A DNA stretch of 7,770 bases from Nitrospiraceae bacterium UBA6898 (lineage in GTDB: Bacteria; Nitrospirota; Thermodesulfovibrionia; Thermodesulfovibrionales; UBA6898): NCBI GenBank assembly GCA_002448975.1, contig DKBO01000120.1, forward strand, positions 1-7,770, in the 5' to 3' direction. The translations under genes were made by a program, and so were the position numbers. Positions 5,023-7,770 of this stretch are shown here, one piece after another (position 1 is the stretch's first letter; each line of letters opens with the position of its first letter). The notes beneath the pieces are model-generated. The model was given only the letters and a program-made list of their open reading frames with translations, was not told where the DNA came from and ran no database searches.

Positions 5023-7770
5023 ATGGGAACCTCTATGCGGGATAATGATGTGAAAGATCTGGTCCCACCGAAGATTGAGCGACAAAAGGAGTTGCACCAG
5101 CTCCGAAAGAAGGCTGTCGTACGGAAAGATCTGCGGTCTACCCGTAGTGACATGGGCAAGCAGATCGAACATACCATATCATTGCTCAATGCCACGCTTG
5201 AATCTGCTGCAAACGGGCTGCTTGTCGTAGATAACTCCGGCAAGATCGCAAGCTACAACAAGAATTTTCTGAAGATGTGGCGAATTTCGGAATCCCTTGC
5301 CGGGCAGGGGGATGACCGGGCGCTGGTCGAATTTGTGCGGGACCAGCTTCAGGAACCTGATGCATTTCTGAAAAAGATCCGCTATTTATACGCTCATCCC
5401 GAGAAAGAAAGCTTTGACGTTATTACGTTCAAGGACGGACGGGTCTTTGAGCGGTTTTCCCGGCCGCAGAGGGTCGGTTGCGAAACTGTCGGCCGGGTAT
5501 GGAGTTTTCATGATGTTACGGAACGCATACGGACCGCGACGGAGCTGGAACGAAGCAGGGCTGAATTCGAAGCTATCTTCAATTCGATTGCTGATGCGGC
5601 CATTTTTGTCGATAACGGGCTGCGTATTGTCCTGATCAATCCGGCGTTCACCCGGATGTTCGGATACCGGCTCAAGGAGTTGAAAGGGAAAAGCACCAGG
5701 ATGTTGTATGCACACAGGGCCGACTATTCGGCAGCAGGCATGAAACGGTTGCGGCCGGCATTCGAGTGCCGTTATCGCCGAAAGGACGGTACGGTTTTCC
5801 CGGGGGAAACCATAGGAGCGCCCGTTATTGACGCGAAAGGCCTTAACAGAGGTTTTTTGTCGATACTCAGGGATATTTCCGGGAGAAAGCGTATCGAGGA
5901 AGCACTCAGGGAAAGCGAAGAACAGTTCCGTATGCTGCTGAATTCCACAGCCGAGGCCATCTGCGGGATTGATATGTATGGCAACTGCATGTTCTGCAAC
6001 ACCTCCTTTCTCCGGCAGATGCTGTATGAAAAAGAAGGTGATGTGCTCGGAAAGAACATGCATGAACTTATCCACGATAAAAGACCTGATGGCGCTGTAT
6101 ATCCATTCAGGGAATGCAGAACATGTAAAGGGTTTGCTGAAGGGGAGAGTGTCCACCGTGATGACGAGGTCTTATGGCGGGCTGACGGAAGCCCATTTCA
6201 CGCAGAATACTGGTCATATCCAATCCGACATGAGGGCAGCGTCATCGGGGCAGTGGTGACCTTCCTGGATATTTCAGAACGTAAGTGGGTCGGGGATGCT
6301 TTGAAGGCCAGTGAAGCAAAATACCGTGCTCTTTTCACGGAAATGCTGAATGGATTTGCATACCACAAGATCATCGTTGACGAACACGGCGTGCCGTCCG
6401 ACTATGTTTTTCTTGAGATAAACGAAGCTTTTGAAAAACTCACCGGGCTGAAAAAGAAAGACGTAATCGGCAAGTCGGTAACTGAGGTCATCCCAGGCAT
6501 CCGGGAGGCAGATTTTGACTGGATAGGTACGTATGGAAAGGTCGCGCTCAGCGGAGAGGGCGTGAGATTCGAAGAGTTCTCCTCTGCGCTCAATCGATGG
6601 TATTCGGTTTCCGCCTTTTGCACGGAAAAGGGGTACTTCGGGGCAATATTTGAAGACGTAACCGAACGAAGGAGAATGGAAGACGACATCAGATACGTGG
6701 CATATCACGATACCCTTACCGGCCTGTCGAACAGAGGTGTCTTCGTAGACCATCTTGACCTTGCGATAACACAGGCCCATCGAGACAGCTACATGCTTGC
6801 CGTGCTCTTTCTGGACCTGGACCGGTTCAAGCATATCAACGATGCGTTCGGGCATGCAGCTGGGGATCAGCTGCTCAAAGAGGTAGCCGCACGCCTGAAA
6901 AAATGTGTTCGTGAAACAGATACCGTTTCCCGTATCGGCGGCGATGAGTTCAGCCTTCTCCTGTCCCATATCAGGCATGCAGAAGACGCTTCGGTAATCG
7001 CAGAAAAGATCATCTCGGCAGTGCAGGAACCCTATGTTATTGATGACCATGAGCTGCACATCTCCACAAGCATCGGCATCAGCACATACCCTGATGACAG
7101 CATTCGGCCGGAAACTCTTTTGAACAGCGCTGACATTGCCATGTATCATGCAAAGGAGATGGGAAGGGGCGGCTATCAGTTCTATAGCCCGGTCATGAAG
7201 GTCAGGACGATTGAAAGAATGATTTTTGAGAAGAGCATGCGCGCGGCGCTTGATCGCGGTGAATTCCTGGTCTATTACCAGCCTCAGGTGGACATCATGA
7301 GCAAAAGGATCGTCTGTGCAGAGGCCCTGGTACGCTGGCAGCATCCTGAACGAGGGCTTGTAGATCCCGGCCGGTTCATCACTCTGGCCGAGGCCAGCGG
7401 GACCATTACCGTCATTGGTGATTACGTTCTCCGGACCGCATGTATGCAGAACAGGATCTGGCAGGAAGCAGGATCTCCTTCCCTCTGCGTGACCGTAAAC
7501 CTCTCGTCGCATGAGTTTCAGAATCCCGGAATCGTACAACGGATCACCCGGATATTGGAAGAAACCGGCCTTGCGCCGCACTTGCTGGAGCTGGAGATTA
7601 CGGAAAGCACCGCCATGCAGGATGCAGCACGCACGATCAGAAAACTGCAGGAACTGGCAGATATGGGCATACGCTTTTCTCTGGATGATTTTGGCATTGG
7701 TTATTCGTCACTGAGCTATCTGAAGAAGTTCCCTATCAACAAGCTGAAGATCGACCAGTCCTTCATCCGC
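5023..7770 (+). CDS. PAS-PAS-PAS-PAS-GGDEF-EAL cyclic-di-GMP signalling protein (partial, runs off the right edge)
   Basis: A frame of 916 residues still open at the window end. It is soluble, with no membrane segments. A charged N-terminus (1-50) is followed by four PAS-like domains at about 55-165, 180-290, 300-420 and 430-550; the third has a cysteine-rich HDKRPDG...ECRTC segment. The GGDEF domain (about 557-718) begins YHDTLTGLSNR, has an intact GGDEF at 639-643 for diguanylate cyclase activity, and an inhibitory RxxD (R630-D633) five residues before it. The EAL domain (from about 735) shows EAL at 767-769, N826 of NLS, E858 of ELEITES, DDFG at 888-891 and KID (K909, D911). The metal- and substrate-binding residues visible suggest a phosphodiesterase; the last catalytic Glu and Gln lie beyond the edge. 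ATG 5023 is the first start after a stop at 4981 but lacks a good ribosome-binding site; ATG 5035, with GGGA six bases ahead, is an alternative. Confidence 0.93.
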   Translation, partial: MGTSMRDNDVKDLVPPKIERQKELHQLRKKAVVRKDLRSTRSDMGKQIEHTISLLNATLESAANGLLVVDNSGKIASYNKNFLKMWRISESLAGQGDDRALVEFVRDQLQEPDAFLKKIRYLYAHPEKESFDVITFKDGRVFERFSRPQRVGCETVGRVWSFHDVTERIRTATELERSRAEFEAIFNSIADAAIFVDNGLRIVLINPAFTRMFGYRLKELKGKSTRMLYAHRADYSAAGMKRLRPAFECRYRRKDGTVFPGETIGAPVIDAKGLNRGFLSILRDISGRKRIEEALRESEEQFRMLLNSTAEAICGIDMYGNCMFCNTSFLRQMLYEKEGDVLGKNMHELIHDKRPDGAVYPFRECRTCKGFAEGESVHRDDEVLWRADGSPFHAEYWSYPIRHEGSVIGAVVTFLDISERKWVGDALKASEAKYRALFTEMLNGFAYHKIIVDEHGVPSDYVFLEINEAFEKLTGLKKKDVIGKSVTEVIPGIREADFDWIGTYGKVALSGEGVRFEEFSSALNRWYSVSAFCTEKGYFGAIFEDVTERRRMEDDIRYVAYHDTLTGLSNRGVFVDHLDLAITQAHRDSYMLAVLFLDLDRFKHINDAFGHAAGDQLLKEVAARLKKCVRETDTVSRIGGDEFSLLLSHIRHAEDASVIAEKIISAVQEPYVIDDHELHISTSIGISTYPDDSIRPETLLNSADIAMYHAKEMGRGGYQFYSPVMKVRTIERMIFEKSMRAALDRGEFLVYYQPQVDIMSKRIVCAEALVRWQHPERGLVDPGRFITLAEASGTITVIGDYVLRTACMQNRIWQEAGSPSLCVTVNLSSHEFQNPGIVQRITRILEETGLAPHLLELEITESTAMQDAARTIRKLQELADMGIRFSLDDFGIGYSSLSYLKKFPINKLKIDQSFIR

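Noticed and set aside
5386..6156. 256-aa minus-strand open frame
   Set aside because: Antisense to PAS domains 1 to 3 of the signalling protein, with no supporting ribosome-binding site or motif.
6274..7581. 435-aa minus-strand open frame
   Set aside because: It is antisense to well-conserved PAS, GGDEF and EAL coding sequence and shows no domain of its own.

Overview
The window is about 7.8 kb of bacterial chromosome with moderate GC and ordinary sigma70-like promoters. A PATAN/DUF4388 regulator, a ferritin-like diiron protein and a PAS-GGDEF-EAL signalling protein suggest an environmental, probably anaerobic or metal-metabolising lineage such as Desulfobacterota/Geobacterales or Nitrospirota. 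This placement is inferred from gene content only; no rRNA or marker gene is present.

Left part (1-1406, minus strand): what looks like one complete IS110-family insertion sequence of about 1.4 kb, with an intact 394-aa DEDD/serine recombinase. Its 210-bp leader (1195-1404) shows the architecture of an IS110 bridge RNA. A hairpin closed by a 10-bp stem holds two short guides, ACTTCCT and AGTACAG, around a GGGT/ACCC hairpin. The first guide matches the flank at 1411-1405. The reverse complement of the second predicts a CT core followed by GTACT. The last five bases of the window on this strand (5-1) read CTGTA, as predicted. A second, weaker set of guides matches the element's own two ends. 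Joining those ends through the CT core would create a promoter with exactly 17 bp between -35 and -10. Together these place the element at 6-1404 between CT cores at 4-5 and 1405-1406.

The element sits inside the 3' end of a DUF4388 (PATAN) gene (minus strand, 1383-2669). The last six codons and the stop of that gene come from the insertion sequence.

Middle part (2670-4842): an intergenic region with divergent promoters; a 161-aa ferritin-like protein whose promoter implies an almost leaderless mRNA; a 53-aa helical protein with a clear Shine-Dalgarno; a conserved hypothetical protein best started at a TTG codon; and a 61-aa six-cysteine protein behind a strong extended -10 promoter. All read on the plus strand, mostly as separate units.

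Right part (5023-7770): a cytoplasmic protein with four PAS-like domains followed by GGDEF and EAL domains, cut by the window edge. Both cyclic-di-GMP active sites look intact as far as visible, and there is an RxxD inhibitory site. No tRNA, rRNA or CRISPR array was seen.
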